DNA from: Faecalibacterium sp.
GTDB taxonomy: Bacteria > Bacillota > Clostridia > Oscillospirales > Ruminococcaceae
Length of the DNA stretch: 11,724 bases
Reading direction: 5' to 3'
Assembly (NCBI GenBank): GCA_020025825.1
Contig: JAHHRL010000023.1
Location: forward strand, 1 to 11,724
Of this stretch, positions 5,737 to 11,670 are shown piece after piece (the first letter of the stretch is position 1; every line of letters starts with the position of its first letter). A model generated the notes under the pieces. The model had not been told where the DNA came from and did not search any database. It saw only the letters and a list, made by a program, of their open reading frames with translations. Made by a program: the position numbers and the translations under genes.

Positions 5737-7221
5737 ATGGAAGAAATCTTTTCGTATTTTACTCTGGCAAATATTCTGTGGGTTGCCGTAGGCGTGCTGG
5801 CAGGAATCTACATTGGCGCAATTCCGGGCCTTTCGGTTACTATGGCAGCGTCCTTGCTGATTGGCATGACCTTTGACTGGGATACCGGGTCGGCGCTGGC
5901 GCTGATGATGGGGGTATACATGGGGGGTGTGTACGGTGGCTCTCGTGCTGCGATTTTGCTGAATATTCCCGGTGCACCGGCTGCCGTTGCAACTACGTTT
6001 GACGGTTACCCACTAGCTAAAAAAGGCGAAGCCGGAAAAGCAATTGCAGTAAGCACAATTATCTCGGTGCTGGGCGGCCTGGTTGGCTTGGTTATTTTGT
6101 TGGCAGCAGCCCCCGCTGTTGGCAAACTGGCCCTTGGATTTGGCCCTAAGGATTATTTCCTGCTGGTAGTAATGGGATTGTTTCTGGTTGGCAGCTTAGG
6201 TGGAAAATCCATGGCGAAAGGTATGTTTACCGCAGCTATGGGCTTAATGCTGGCAGTTGTTGGTACAGACCCTATTACGGGCTTGGGACGCTTTACATTT
6301 GGCAATACCAATATGCGCAGCGGCATCAGCTATATCACGGTTATGATTGGTGTTTTTGGTATTGGCGAGGCCCTTATGCAGTTGCAGCATCGAGAGGAGC
6401 CAATTGTAAAACAAAAGTTGAACAGCGTGCGTCCGCCACGGTCCACCTTAAAAAAGCTGATACCGCTTGGGATACGCAGTGCGATTATCGGTACAATTGT
6501 AGGTGCACTGCCGGGTGCCGGTGGCGATATTGCAGCGCTGCTGTCTTACGATGTGGCAAAGCGCACTACAAAAGAACCGGAGGTCCCCTTTGGTGAAGGT
6601 GCATTTGAAGGCGTTGTTGCACCAGAGGCAGCCAATAATGCTGCGGTAGGCGGTGCATTGATTCCTATGCTGACATTGGGCATCCCCGGCGATTCGGTTA
6701 CAGCTATTATGATGGGCGCACTTACGGTACATGGGGTTCGCTGCGGTCCTATGATTATGAGCTCGCAGCCATGGCTGTTTTATACATTAGCATGGATGCT
6801 GGCTGTTGCCTGTGTGTTCTTGCTGATTTTTGGTATGAGTGGTATTCGGGTATTTGCAAAGCTGGTAGAAGTGCCACGAGAAATTTTAATGCCCTTGATT
6901 ATCGTGATTTCAATTGTGGGCAGCTACGCCATTACAAATAATGTAATGGATGTTATATGGACAGTTGTTTTTGGCATCGTTGGATATTTGCTGAAATATT
7001 ATGGCTTCCCCGTAGCACCGCTGGTGCTGGGGCTGATTTTAGGACCGAACCTAGAGCTGAATTTCCGCCGTGCAATGATTAGTGCAGGCGGTGCGGCTGG
7101 TTTGGTAAAGGACATTTTTACTTCGCCGGTATCATTGGTTCTGGTTGTTATTTTGGGTATGTTGGTTGTGTCCCAAGTTAAAATTGCACAGGGCAGTGCT
7201 GCGTCTGGGCAGAAAAAGTGA
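5737..7221 (+). CDS. tctA: Tripartite tricarboxylate transporter large membrane permease, TctA family
   Basis: 494 residues, about 11-12 membrane helices: the secondary-active permease core of the TTT system, driven by an ion gradient. The two homologous halves show their conserved loops: GAIPGLSVTMAASLL near 27-41 with NIPGAPAAVATTFDGYPLAK at 76-95 in the first half, and GALPGAGGDIAALLSYD at 257-273 with GVVAPEAANNA (292-302) and LGIPGD (314-319) in the second. These are textbook TctA motifs for substrate and cation handling, and the length is normal for the family. ATG 5737 follows GAGGA (5723-5727) by 9 nt and lies 17 nt after tctB. The last base of its TGA stop is the first base of the terminator stem, so this is the operon end. 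Confidence 0.95.
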   Translation: MEEIFSYFTLANILWVAVGVLAGIYIGAIPGLSVTMAASLLIGMTFDWDTGSALALMMGVYMGGVYGGSRAAILLNIPGAPAAVATTFDGYPLAKKGEAGKAIAVSTIISVLGGLVGLVILLAAAPAVGKLALGFGPKDYFLLVVMGLFLVGSLGGKSMAKGMFTAAMGLMLAVVGTDPITGLGRFTFGNTNMRSGISYITVMIGVFGIGEALMQLQHREEPIVKQKLNSVRPPRSTLKKLIPLGIRSAIIGTIVGALPGAGGDIAALLSYDVAKRTTKEPEVPFGEGAFEGVVAPEAANNAAVGGALIPMLTLGIPGDSVTAIMMGALTVHGVRCGPMIMSSQPWLFYTLAWMLAVACVFLLIFGMSGIRVFAKLVEVPREILMPLIIVISIVGSYAITNNVMDVIWTVVFGIVGYLLKYYGFPVAPLVLGLILGPNLELNFRRAMISAGGAAGLVKDIFTSPVSLVLVVILGMLVVSQVKIAQGSAASGQKK

Positions 7222-7262
7222 AACACAAAAACCTATGGTGTCTGCCATAGGTTTTTGTGTTT
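7221..7262 (+). terminator. Intrinsic terminator of the tct operon
   Basis: An 18-bp perfect stem (7221-7238 with 7245-7262; ACCTATGG core with A/T-rich outer part) and a 6-nt loop, beginning at the last base of the tctA stop codon. It is near-symmetrical and could also stop antisense transcription. Confidence 0.9.
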
Positions 7263-7337
7263 ATAATGCCTAGCAGCCCCTTATAGCAAAGGTCTGGAAT
7301 AGATTGTTGGAAATTATGCACACAGTCTATAGAAATG

Positions 7338-7366
7338 TTGAGATTTAGGTGCTTTCGTGTTATAGT
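7338..7366 (+). promoter_or_regulatory. Promoter of the cytidylate-kinase-like gene
   Basis: TTGAGA (-35, 7338-7343) and TATAGT (-10, 7361-7366) with an ideal 17-bp spacer. Transcription should start near 7373, giving a ~145-nt leader before the ATG at 7518. Confidence 0.75.
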
Positions 7367-7389
7367 TTACATAAGAATTATAGGAGAGA

Positions 7390-7437
7390 ATGCAGGCGTT
7401 TTCATGGGGAGAGCTTTGGCTGAGGGATATAGTATAA
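7390..7437 (+). CDS. Possible 15-residue leader peptide
   Basis: ATG 7390 opens a 15-codon ORF (MQAFSWGELWLRDIV) ending with TAA 7435-7437, just inside the predicted leader of the kinase-like gene. AGGAG at 7382-7386 lies only 3 nt upstream, rather close. Two tryptophan codons (7405, 7417) and a weak AAGCAT/ATGCTT pair after the stop recall attenuation leaders, but no terminator follows before the structural gene. Weakly supported. Confidence 0.22.
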   Translation: MQAFSWGELWLRDIV

Positions 7438-7517
7438 GCATCTCTGTAAAAATAAATGCTTGCAGCAAAACATCTTGATGATTCTGTAATAACAAATGAA
7501 ATAGGAGCGTGGACCAT

Positions 7518-8138
7518 ATGAAAATTATTACCATCAGCCGTGAGTTTGGCAGCGGTGGCCGAGAATTGGGCAAACGTTTATCTGATATTTTAGGATTTGA
7601 CTATTACGATAAAGAAATTCTGGCAGAAATGGCAAAGAACAAAGGTATGGACGAAAACTACCTTGGTAATATGTTGGATAATCACGGCTGGCGCAATATC
7701 CCGCTGATGTATCACCATTCCTTTGCCGGTATGGCAATGCCCTTTAATCAGGCAGATATTATGCTGGAGCAGAAAAATGTGATTGAGGAAATTGCAAAGG
7801 CAGGCAAGGACTGCATTATCGTTGGCCGTAATGCGGACGTGCTGTTGCAGGAGTACGAGCCGTTCAGCATTTTTGTTTGTGCAGATATGGAAGCAAAAAA
7901 GAAGCGCTGCCTGGAGCGTGCACCCGCAGGGGAAAACCATACACCTAAAGAGATGGAGCGTAAGATTCAGCAGATTGATAAGAACCGTGCACGTACTCGT
8001 GAAATTATCACGGATAGTGAGTGGGGCGCAGCTTGCAGCTACAACCTTACCGTAAATACTTCCGGCTGGGAGATTAAGGAGCTTGCTCCCGGTGTAGCGG
8101 AGTTTGCACAGCGTTGGTTTGCACGCACGAATAAGTAA
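7518..8138 (+). CDS. Cytidylate kinase-like family protein
   Basis: 206 residues from ATG 7518; the GTG at 7509 would leave just 1 nt after the AGGAG (7503-7507), so the ATG, 10 nt away, is preferred. The N-terminus ITISREFGSGGRELGKRLSD is the hallmark of the cytidylate-kinase-like P-loop family (Cytidylate_kin2), in which a GSGGRE-type loop replaces the canonical GxxGxGK[ST] of CMP kinase. Other family marks are CIIVGRNADVLL (99-110), a lid-like IDKNRARTREI (153-163) and YNLTVNTS (175-182) near the C-terminus. By fold it should bind nucleotides; substrate and reaction are unknown for this group, and a true CMP kinase is usually encoded elsewhere. Own promoter; no terminator immediately downstream, the next strong hairpin being about 220 nt on. 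Confidence 0.85.
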   Translation: MKIITISREFGSGGRELGKRLSDILGFDYYDKEILAEMAKNKGMDENYLGNMLDNHGWRNIPLMYHHSFAGMAMPFNQADIMLEQKNVIEEIAKAGKDCIIVGRNADVLLQEYEPFSIFVCADMEAKKKRCLERAPAGENHTPKEMERKIQQIDKNRARTREIITDSEWGAACSYNLTVNTSGWEIKELAPGVAEFAQRWFARTNK

Positions 8139-8427
8139 AGTTGAACTGAAAAGAATAAGACTTTTTTCGATAGCGATTTTGACCATATAGAGAAGTATAA
8201 ACCAGTGCCCGGCGGCATACGCTTGTGAAATGGTCGATAAGAGTAGTTAAAGGAATCTTTGCTATATAGCCTCTGATTTATTGTGACGGGATATCATATT
8301 GGCCACGCTGCGTGTTCTGGCATGCCCGCAGGGGAATGGGTTAATTCATCATGTTTAACAGGTGGTATGTCGCATAGGCGGCCATACCACCTGTTTTATT
8401 TGCTTTTTGGGGCAGATGAGGAAAATC
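8139..8427 (+). other. Orphan leader-like intergenic region upstream of the potA remnant
   Basis: About 290 nt without a credible gene. It is locally GC-rich around 8290-8340, where GCCA...TGGC and CGC-T-GCG pairs suggest secondary structure, and it ends in the strong hairpin at 8357-8395. The layout (structured segment, terminator-like hairpin, then the start of an ABC transporter ATPase) resembles an attenuated 5' leader left behind when the transporter operon was lost. It may instead be an extended 3' UTR of the kinase-like gene or a small RNA. I recognise no known riboswitch and see no convincing promoter. Confidence 0.4.
8357..8395 (+). terminator. Strong hairpin terminator/attenuator
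   Basis: A 13-bp perfect stem (8357-8369 with 8383-8395; AACAGGTGGTATG and its complement), 13-nt loop, followed by TTTTATTTGC. It is the first strong terminator after the kinase-like gene and lies 33 nt before the potA remnant start. The interrupted T-run makes it somewhat weaker than the other terminators here. Confidence 0.75.
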
Positions 8428-8574
8428 ATGCTGCGAAAACAGAAAAACGAGAATATGAACAAGATTATTGAAGTGGAGAACATTTCCAAATCCTTTGACG
8501 GAGAAGTCGTGCTGGATAACATCAGCTTGGACATTTATGACAATGCGTTTGTTGCTTTTGGAAGAGAGGAATAA
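8428..8574 (+). pseudogene. potA: N-terminal remnant of a PotA-like ABC transporter ATPase
   Basis: A 48-codon ORF from ATG 8428 (GAGGA 5 nt upstream) or ATG 8455. Residues from MNKIIEVENISKSFDGEVV through LDNISLDIYDNAF reproduce the first ~36 residues of spermidine/putrescine-type ABC ATPases (PotA), including the A-loop region aromatic (F of KSFDGEV) that stacks on ATP. The next residues should be the Walker A loop (LLGPSGCGKT); instead the frame reads VAFGREE and stops at TAA 8572-8574. Everything catalytic is missing, and no potBCD follows. The terminal codons GAGAGGA double as the Shine-Dalgarno of the methyltransferase that starts 6 nt later, so a deletion appears to have joined a potA start to the upstream region of another gene. 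It may still be translated and couple to the next gene. Confidence 0.72.
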
Positions 8575-8580
8575 GAAACT

Positions 8581-9210
8581 GTGAAAAAAGAAAAATCGTT
8601 TGCTGGGTGGCTCTATTCGCTGCGTACACGTTGGGAAGACCGCCGCTTGGGTGGAATCTCGGTGGAAGAAACAAAACCAAGCCGCTTTTCTGCATTAGGT
8701 GCAGAGGCTACACAAAGCTCCGACTATCGCTGCTTGGACCGCATTTTCAAAAAGCATGTTCCACTCACAAAAGAGGATGTTTTACTGGACGTAGGATGCG
8801 GCGAAGGCCGTGTGCTGACATATCTCTATCTGCATAAAGCAAAGTGCCGTTTGATGGGGGTAGAACTGGACCCGGATGTAACAGCAATAGCGCAAAAACG
8901 TGTGGAAAACTGTCCCGGTATCGAAATCCGCTGTGCCAATATTTTAGAGGCACAAGATTTGATGCAGCAGGTAACCGTTTATTATTTATTCAATCCCTTT
9001 AATGGCAAGATATTCAGTAAGTTTGTTGCTGCACTGGAAAAGCAGGTGCCGCACCCTATCCGAATGGTATATTTGTTTGATTATTATGCAGCTTACTTGG
9101 ATAATCGTCCGGGGTGGACGAAGCTGGCAGGGGAAACGTTCCAAAGAAAAGGCGGCGAACAGGCCACCTATTCCATTTATCGCTTTGACCCGAGTGCGCT
9201 AAATAAGTAA
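8581..9210 (+). CDS. Class I SAM-dependent methyltransferase, unknown substrate
   Basis: 209 residues with a Rossmann-type methyltransferase core. Motif I is VLLDVGCGEGRVL (67-79), the acidic end of strand 2 is E95 in LMGVELDPD, and motif IV reads YYLFNPFNGKIF (134-145), a FNPF version of the [DN]PP[FY] loop seen in many small-molecule and some nucleic-acid or protein N-methyltransferases. A basic N-terminal segment (about 10-50: WLYSLRTRWEDRRLGG) may bind substrate or form a cap. Start is GTG 8581, 10 nt after GAGAGGA (8564-8570), which sits inside the potA remnant. Co-transcription with the remnant is likely since no promoter lies between. It converges on the dfx gene. The target cannot be inferred. 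Confidence 0.82.
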   Translation: MKKEKSFAGWLYSLRTRWEDRRLGGISVEETKPSRFSALGAEATQSSDYRCLDRIFKKHVPLTKEDVLLDVGCGEGRVLTYLYLHKAKCRLMGVELDPDVTAIAQKRVENCPGIEIRCANILEAQDLMQQVTVYYLFNPFNGKIFSKFVAALEKQVPHPIRMVYLFDYYAAYLDNRPGWTKLAGETFQRKGGEQATYSIYRFDPSALNK

Positions 9211-9223
9211 AGTTTGTATGCAA

Positions 9224-9271
9224 TATAAAAGCCCCGGCATCTGGTGGAGCACAGATGCCGGGGCTTTTATA
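9224..9271. terminator. Bidirectional terminator between convergent genes
   Basis: A 20-bp perfect stem (9224-9243 with 9252-9271; GCCCCGGCATCTG core) with an 8-nt loop and A/T tracts on both sides. It serves the methyltransferase on the plus strand and the trxA-dfx operon on the minus strand. Confidence 0.95.
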
Positions 9272-9297
9272 AAAAGGATAGGGGATTTGTGTCAGTA

Positions 9298-9678
9298 TTA
9301 TAGTTCCGTCTTCCACAGGCCATGCAGGTTGCAGTAAGCGTACACGGCAACGGGCTTGTCGTTGCTGAGTGCAAAGCTTACCTCAGGTGCATCACTGGGG
9401 GTCAGGTCCTTGCGCTGGCCGCCGTGTTCTGTTTCCAGATAGACCCACTGAATGCTGTGCTCTGCAAGCATGGGGTGAGCTACAGAGCCAACAGAAACCT
9501 TCAGTACGTCATTTTCCACAGATGCCACCGGAAGATGCTTTTCGCCGCTGGCGTCAACCGTATTCGGAATCAGCTCAGTCATCTTTTGACCACAGCACAT
9601 CATGGGGACGCGTGCGTCATGAATTACTTCTACTAGATTGCTGCAGTGGTTGCAAATAAAAAATCTTACACCGTTCAT
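9298..9678 (-). CDS. dfx: Desulfoferrodoxin (two-iron superoxide reductase)
   Basis: 126 residues, normal for class I (2Fe) superoxide reductases, which reduce superoxide to hydrogen peroxide in the cytoplasm of anaerobes using electrons from rubredoxin-like donors. The N-terminal desulforedoxin domain has its FeCys4 ligands C9, C12 and the adjacent pair C28-C29. The catalytic neelaredoxin domain shows H48 within the GEKHLP motif (with the functional E46-K47 pair), H68 (VAHPM), H74 (AEHSI), C116 and H119 (CNLHG): the complete His4-Cys set of centre II. ATG at 9678 follows AAGGAGG by 8 nt. It is the second gene of a minus-strand operon, 36 nt after trxA, and ends at the shared terminator. All ligands are intact, so the enzyme is predicted active. 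Confidence 0.95.
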   Translation of the reverse strand: MNGVRFFICNHCSNLVEVIHDARVPMMCCGQKMTELIPNTVDASGEKHLPVASVENDVLKVSVGSVAHPMLAEHSIQWVYLETEHGGQRKDLTPSDAPEVSFALSNDKPVAVYAYCNLHGLWKTEL

Positions 9679-9714
9679 ACTCGTGTCCTCCTTAAGCTGT
9701 TGTTCTTTTAATGT

Positions 9715-10020
9715 TTACAGCAGGGCCAGAATCTGATGCTTGGGCATAGCACCCATAGCACGATTGGTTACCTTGCCATCCTTAATCACCATCAAAGTGG
9801 GGATGCTGGTAATCTGGAAAGCAGCAGCCAGCTCACGTTCTTCGTCAACATTGATTTTGCAAACCTTGATGTCAGTACGCTCCTCAGCGATTGCGTCCAA
9901 AACGGGGCCTACACGGCGGCAGGGGCCACACCAGGTTGCCCAAAAATCCAGCAGAACAGGCTTATCGCTGTGCAGAACTTCCTGCTCGAATGTTGCGTTA
10001 GTAATATGCATAACAGACAT
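9715..10020 (-). CDS. trxA: Thioredoxin
   Basis: 101 residues with the canonical active site WCGPC (W30, C31, C34), the preceding FWATW strand, and the cis-proline P73 in TSIPTL. It reduces protein disulfides in the cytoplasm and needs a thioredoxin reductase, which is not in the window. It is a few residues shorter than typical 105-108-residue thioredoxins because the C-terminal helix ends early (HQILALL). An extra cysteine, C53, is present. ATG 10020 follows AAGGAGG. First gene of the trxA-dfx operon. Association with superoxide reductase and, divergently, fprA points to a role in oxidative stress. Confidence 0.94.
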   Translation of the reverse strand: MSVMHITNATFEQEVLHSDKPVLLDFWATWCGPCRRVGPVLDAIAEERTDIKVCKINVDEERELAAAFQITSIPTLMVIKDGKVTNRAMGAMPKHQILALL

Positions 10021-10032
10021 ATAATTGCCTCC

Positions 10033-10049
10033 TTAAAATTAAGCTTTAA
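10033..10049. repeat. TTAAA-N7-TTTAA dyad at the trxA ribosome binding site
   Basis: TTAAA (10033-10037) and TTTAA (10045-10049) form a small inverted repeat around an AAGCTT palindrome, abutting the trxA Shine-Dalgarno in the leader. It does not match the PerR consensus (TTATAATnATTATAA). A weak operator or RNA-structure candidate. Confidence 0.2.
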
Positions 10050-10085
10050 CAGCATTTGGTTGGTTCAGGTGTTTCCTGTGACTGT

Positions 10086-10094
10086 ATATTACCA
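10086..10094 (-). promoter_or_regulatory. Candidate extended -10 promoter for trxA-dfx
   Basis: On the minus strand TGG (10094-10092) immediately precedes TAATAT (10091-10086), an extended -10. No good -35 is present at 16-18 bp. Transcription would begin near 10079, giving a ~60-nt leader. Confidence 0.45.
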
Positions 10095-10151
10095 CTTTGC
10101 AAGTATCGTTTCTGTGATTTTGTCACGAAGCGGAAAAATATGTATGGCATT

Positions 10152-10191
10152 GCGTATGCTGCGTAATACTAGTGTGCGCAAAATAGTGCGC
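10152..10191. repeat. Repeated motifs in the trxA/fprA divergent region
   Basis: GTGCGC occurs at 10174-10179 and again at 10186-10191 (12-bp period, about one helical turn, linked by AAAATA), and GCGTA occurs at 10152-10156 and 10161-10165. Their position between the two divergent oxygen-defence units makes them candidate regulator sites. There is no other gene in 10021-10339. Confidence 0.35.
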
Positions 10192-10249
10192 TTTTCCGGA
10201 AAAAATACAAACAATACATAGAAATACAGGACGGTACAGGACAGGGGGC

Positions 10250-10278
10250 TTGTTATCTGGAATTTTTTGTATTACTAT
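10250..10278 (+). promoter_or_regulatory. Promoter of fprA
   Basis: TTGTTA (-35, 10250-10255) and TACTAT (-10, 10273-10278) with an exact 17-bp spacer. Start near 10285 leaves a ~55-nt leader before the fprA ATG. Confidence 0.72.
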
Positions 10279-10339
10279 GAGGGTCGGATGGCTGCATGAG
10301 GTTGCGCCGTAACAAGTTGGTAAACAGAGGTAATGAAAT

Positions 10340-11494
10340 ATGTTGACAAAAGATATTTTTTATGTAGGTGTAAACGATCACCAATTGGACCTGTTTGAGT
10401 CTCAGTATGTTGTTCCCAATGGTATGGCATATAATTCGTATGTTATTATGGACGATAAGATTGCGGTAATGGATTCGGTAGATCGCAATTTTGGCACACA
10501 ATGGTTAGAACAAATCGAAAAAGTTCTGGCAGGCCGTAAGCCGGATTATCTGGTAGTACAGCATATGGAGCCGGACCATTCTGCTAATATTGGCGCATTT
10601 ATGGAAAAGTACCCGAATGCAGTTGTAGTAGCTACCGCACGTGCATTCGGCATGATGAAAAATTTCTTTGGTCAGGATTATGCCGAGCGCCGTTTGCAGG
10701 TAGGGGAGGGGGACACCTTGGAGTTGGGCCACCATACCCTGCGCTTTATTATGGCGCCTATGGTGCACTGGCCCGAGGTTATGCTGACTTACGATACGGC
10801 AGACAAGGTGCTGTTTTCTGCGGATGCGTTTGGTAAGTTTGGCGCATTGGACGTGGAAGATGACTGGGCATGTGAGGCACGCCGTTACTACATTGGCATT
10901 GTAGGCAAGTATGGTGTGCAGGTGCAGGCCGTGTTGAAAAAGGCTGCAGCACTGGATATTCAGATGATTTGCCCCCTGCATGGCCCTGTACTGAAAGAGA
11001 ACCTGAGCTATTATATAGGGCTGTACAACACGTGGTCATCGTATCAGGCAGAAAGCGAAGGCGTGCTGATTGCATATACTTCTGTATATGGCAACACGCG
11101 TGCAGCGGTGGAACTGCTGGCTGACAAGCTGAAAGAGTACGGCTGTGCAAAGGTTGTTGTACAGGACTTGGCACGCTGCGATATGGCCGAGGCGGTGGAG
11201 GATGCTTTCCGGTATAACAAGATGGTTTTGGCAACTACTACCTACAACGGAGATGTGTTCCCTTTCATGAAGGAATTTATTCATCACCTCAACGAGCGTG
11301 GGTATAAAAACCGTACCGTGGGCTTGATGGAAAATGGTTCTTGGGCGGCACAGGCGGCACGTGTTATGCGTACAATGCTAGAACCCGCAAAGAATTTGAC
11401 CTTTACAGATACTACGGTTACCATTATGTCTGCATTGAATGAGGCATCGGCTGCGCAGGTTGATGCTTTGGCGCAGAAACTGGCAAAAGCGTAA
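10340..11494 (+). CDS. fprA: FprA-family A-type flavoprotein (flavo-diiron O2/NO reductase)
   Basis: 384 residues: an N-terminal metallo-beta-lactamase-like diiron domain (about 1-235) fused to a C-terminal flavodoxin domain (about 240-384). Diiron ligands are H75-x-E77-x-D79 in the HMEPDH motif, H143 (MVHWPE), D162 (FSADAFG) and H214 (CPLHGPV); all are present. The flavodoxin FMN-phosphate loop is TSVYGNT (247-253), with further FMN contacts expected around TTYNGDVFP. The enzyme reduces O2 to water, or NO to N2O, in the cytoplasm with electrons usually from a rubredoxin. No C-terminal rubredoxin domain is fused, so this is a class A protein. ATG 10340 follows GAGGT by about 8-10 nt. Divergent from trxA-dfx, own promoter and terminator. 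O2 versus NO preference cannot be settled from sequence. Confidence 0.95.
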   Translation: MLTKDIFYVGVNDHQLDLFESQYVVPNGMAYNSYVIMDDKIAVMDSVDRNFGTQWLEQIEKVLAGRKPDYLVVQHMEPDHSANIGAFMEKYPNAVVVATARAFGMMKNFFGQDYAERRLQVGEGDTLELGHHTLRFIMAPMVHWPEVMLTYDTADKVLFSADAFGKFGALDVEDDWACEARRYYIGIVGKYGVQVQAVLKKAAALDIQMICPLHGPVLKENLSYYIGLYNTWSSYQAESEGVLIAYTSVYGNTRAAVELLADKLKEYGCAKVVVQDLARCDMAEAVEDAFRYNKMVLATTTYNGDVFPFMKEFIHHLNERGYKNRTVGLMENGSWAAQAARVMRTMLEPAKNLTFTDTTVTIMSALNEASAAQVDALAQKLAKA

Positions 11495-11555
11495 ATGCGG
11501 TTTGAGCCATAGAAAATTCTCTCTGCAAAAACGGAATATCCGATAGGAAAGTAAT

Positions 11556-11592
11556 AAAAATGGAGTGTATCAACTTGATACACTCCATTTTT
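11556..11592 (+). terminator. Intrinsic terminator downstream of fprA
   Basis: AAAAATGGAGTGTATCAA (11556-11573) and its exact complement (11575-11592) flank a single C, so the real loop would be about 5 nt with a ~16-bp stem and T5 end. It lies 61 nt after the fprA stop and is symmetrical enough to act in both directions. Confidence 0.9.
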
Positions 11593-11632
11593 GCGTTATA
11601 GATGCGGCCTGAGCATTAGAATATAGATAGAA

Positions 11633-11666
11633 AAAAGCCCCAAATCCAAATGGATTTAGGGCTTTT
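11633..11666 (-). terminator. Terminator of the tRNA-Thr gene (minus strand)
   Basis: AAAAGCCC-C-AAATCCA (11633-11648) pairs with TGGATTT-A-GGGCTTTT (11651-11666) with one C/A mismatch. Read on the minus strand it sits 4 nt past the tRNA CCA end and finishes in T6, so it most likely terminates the tRNA transcript. Confidence 0.8.
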
Positions 11667-11670
11667 AAGA

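Noticed and set aside
7590..8186. 198-codon minus-strand open frame antisense to the kinase-like gene
   Set aside because: Cys/Leu-rich shadow with no family resemblance; the opposite strand is a recognisable protein.
8283..8471. 62-codon ORF spanning the 8357-8395 hairpin
   Set aside because: Starts with GTG without a ribosome binding site, crosses a terminator and overlaps the potA remnant in another frame.
10112..10127. CRP/FNR-like site TGTGA...TCACG upstream of trxA
   Set aside because: The half-sites are 5 bp apart rather than 6, and the second half is imperfect; not enough to call.
10277..10312. 11-codon ORF in the fprA leader (ATG 10277)
   Set aside because: Its ATG overlaps the -10 hexamer and would lie upstream of the transcription start.
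11495..11632. A gene between fprA and the tRNA
   Set aside because: The interval holds only the fprA terminator and short AT-rich sequence; no ORF with start signals.
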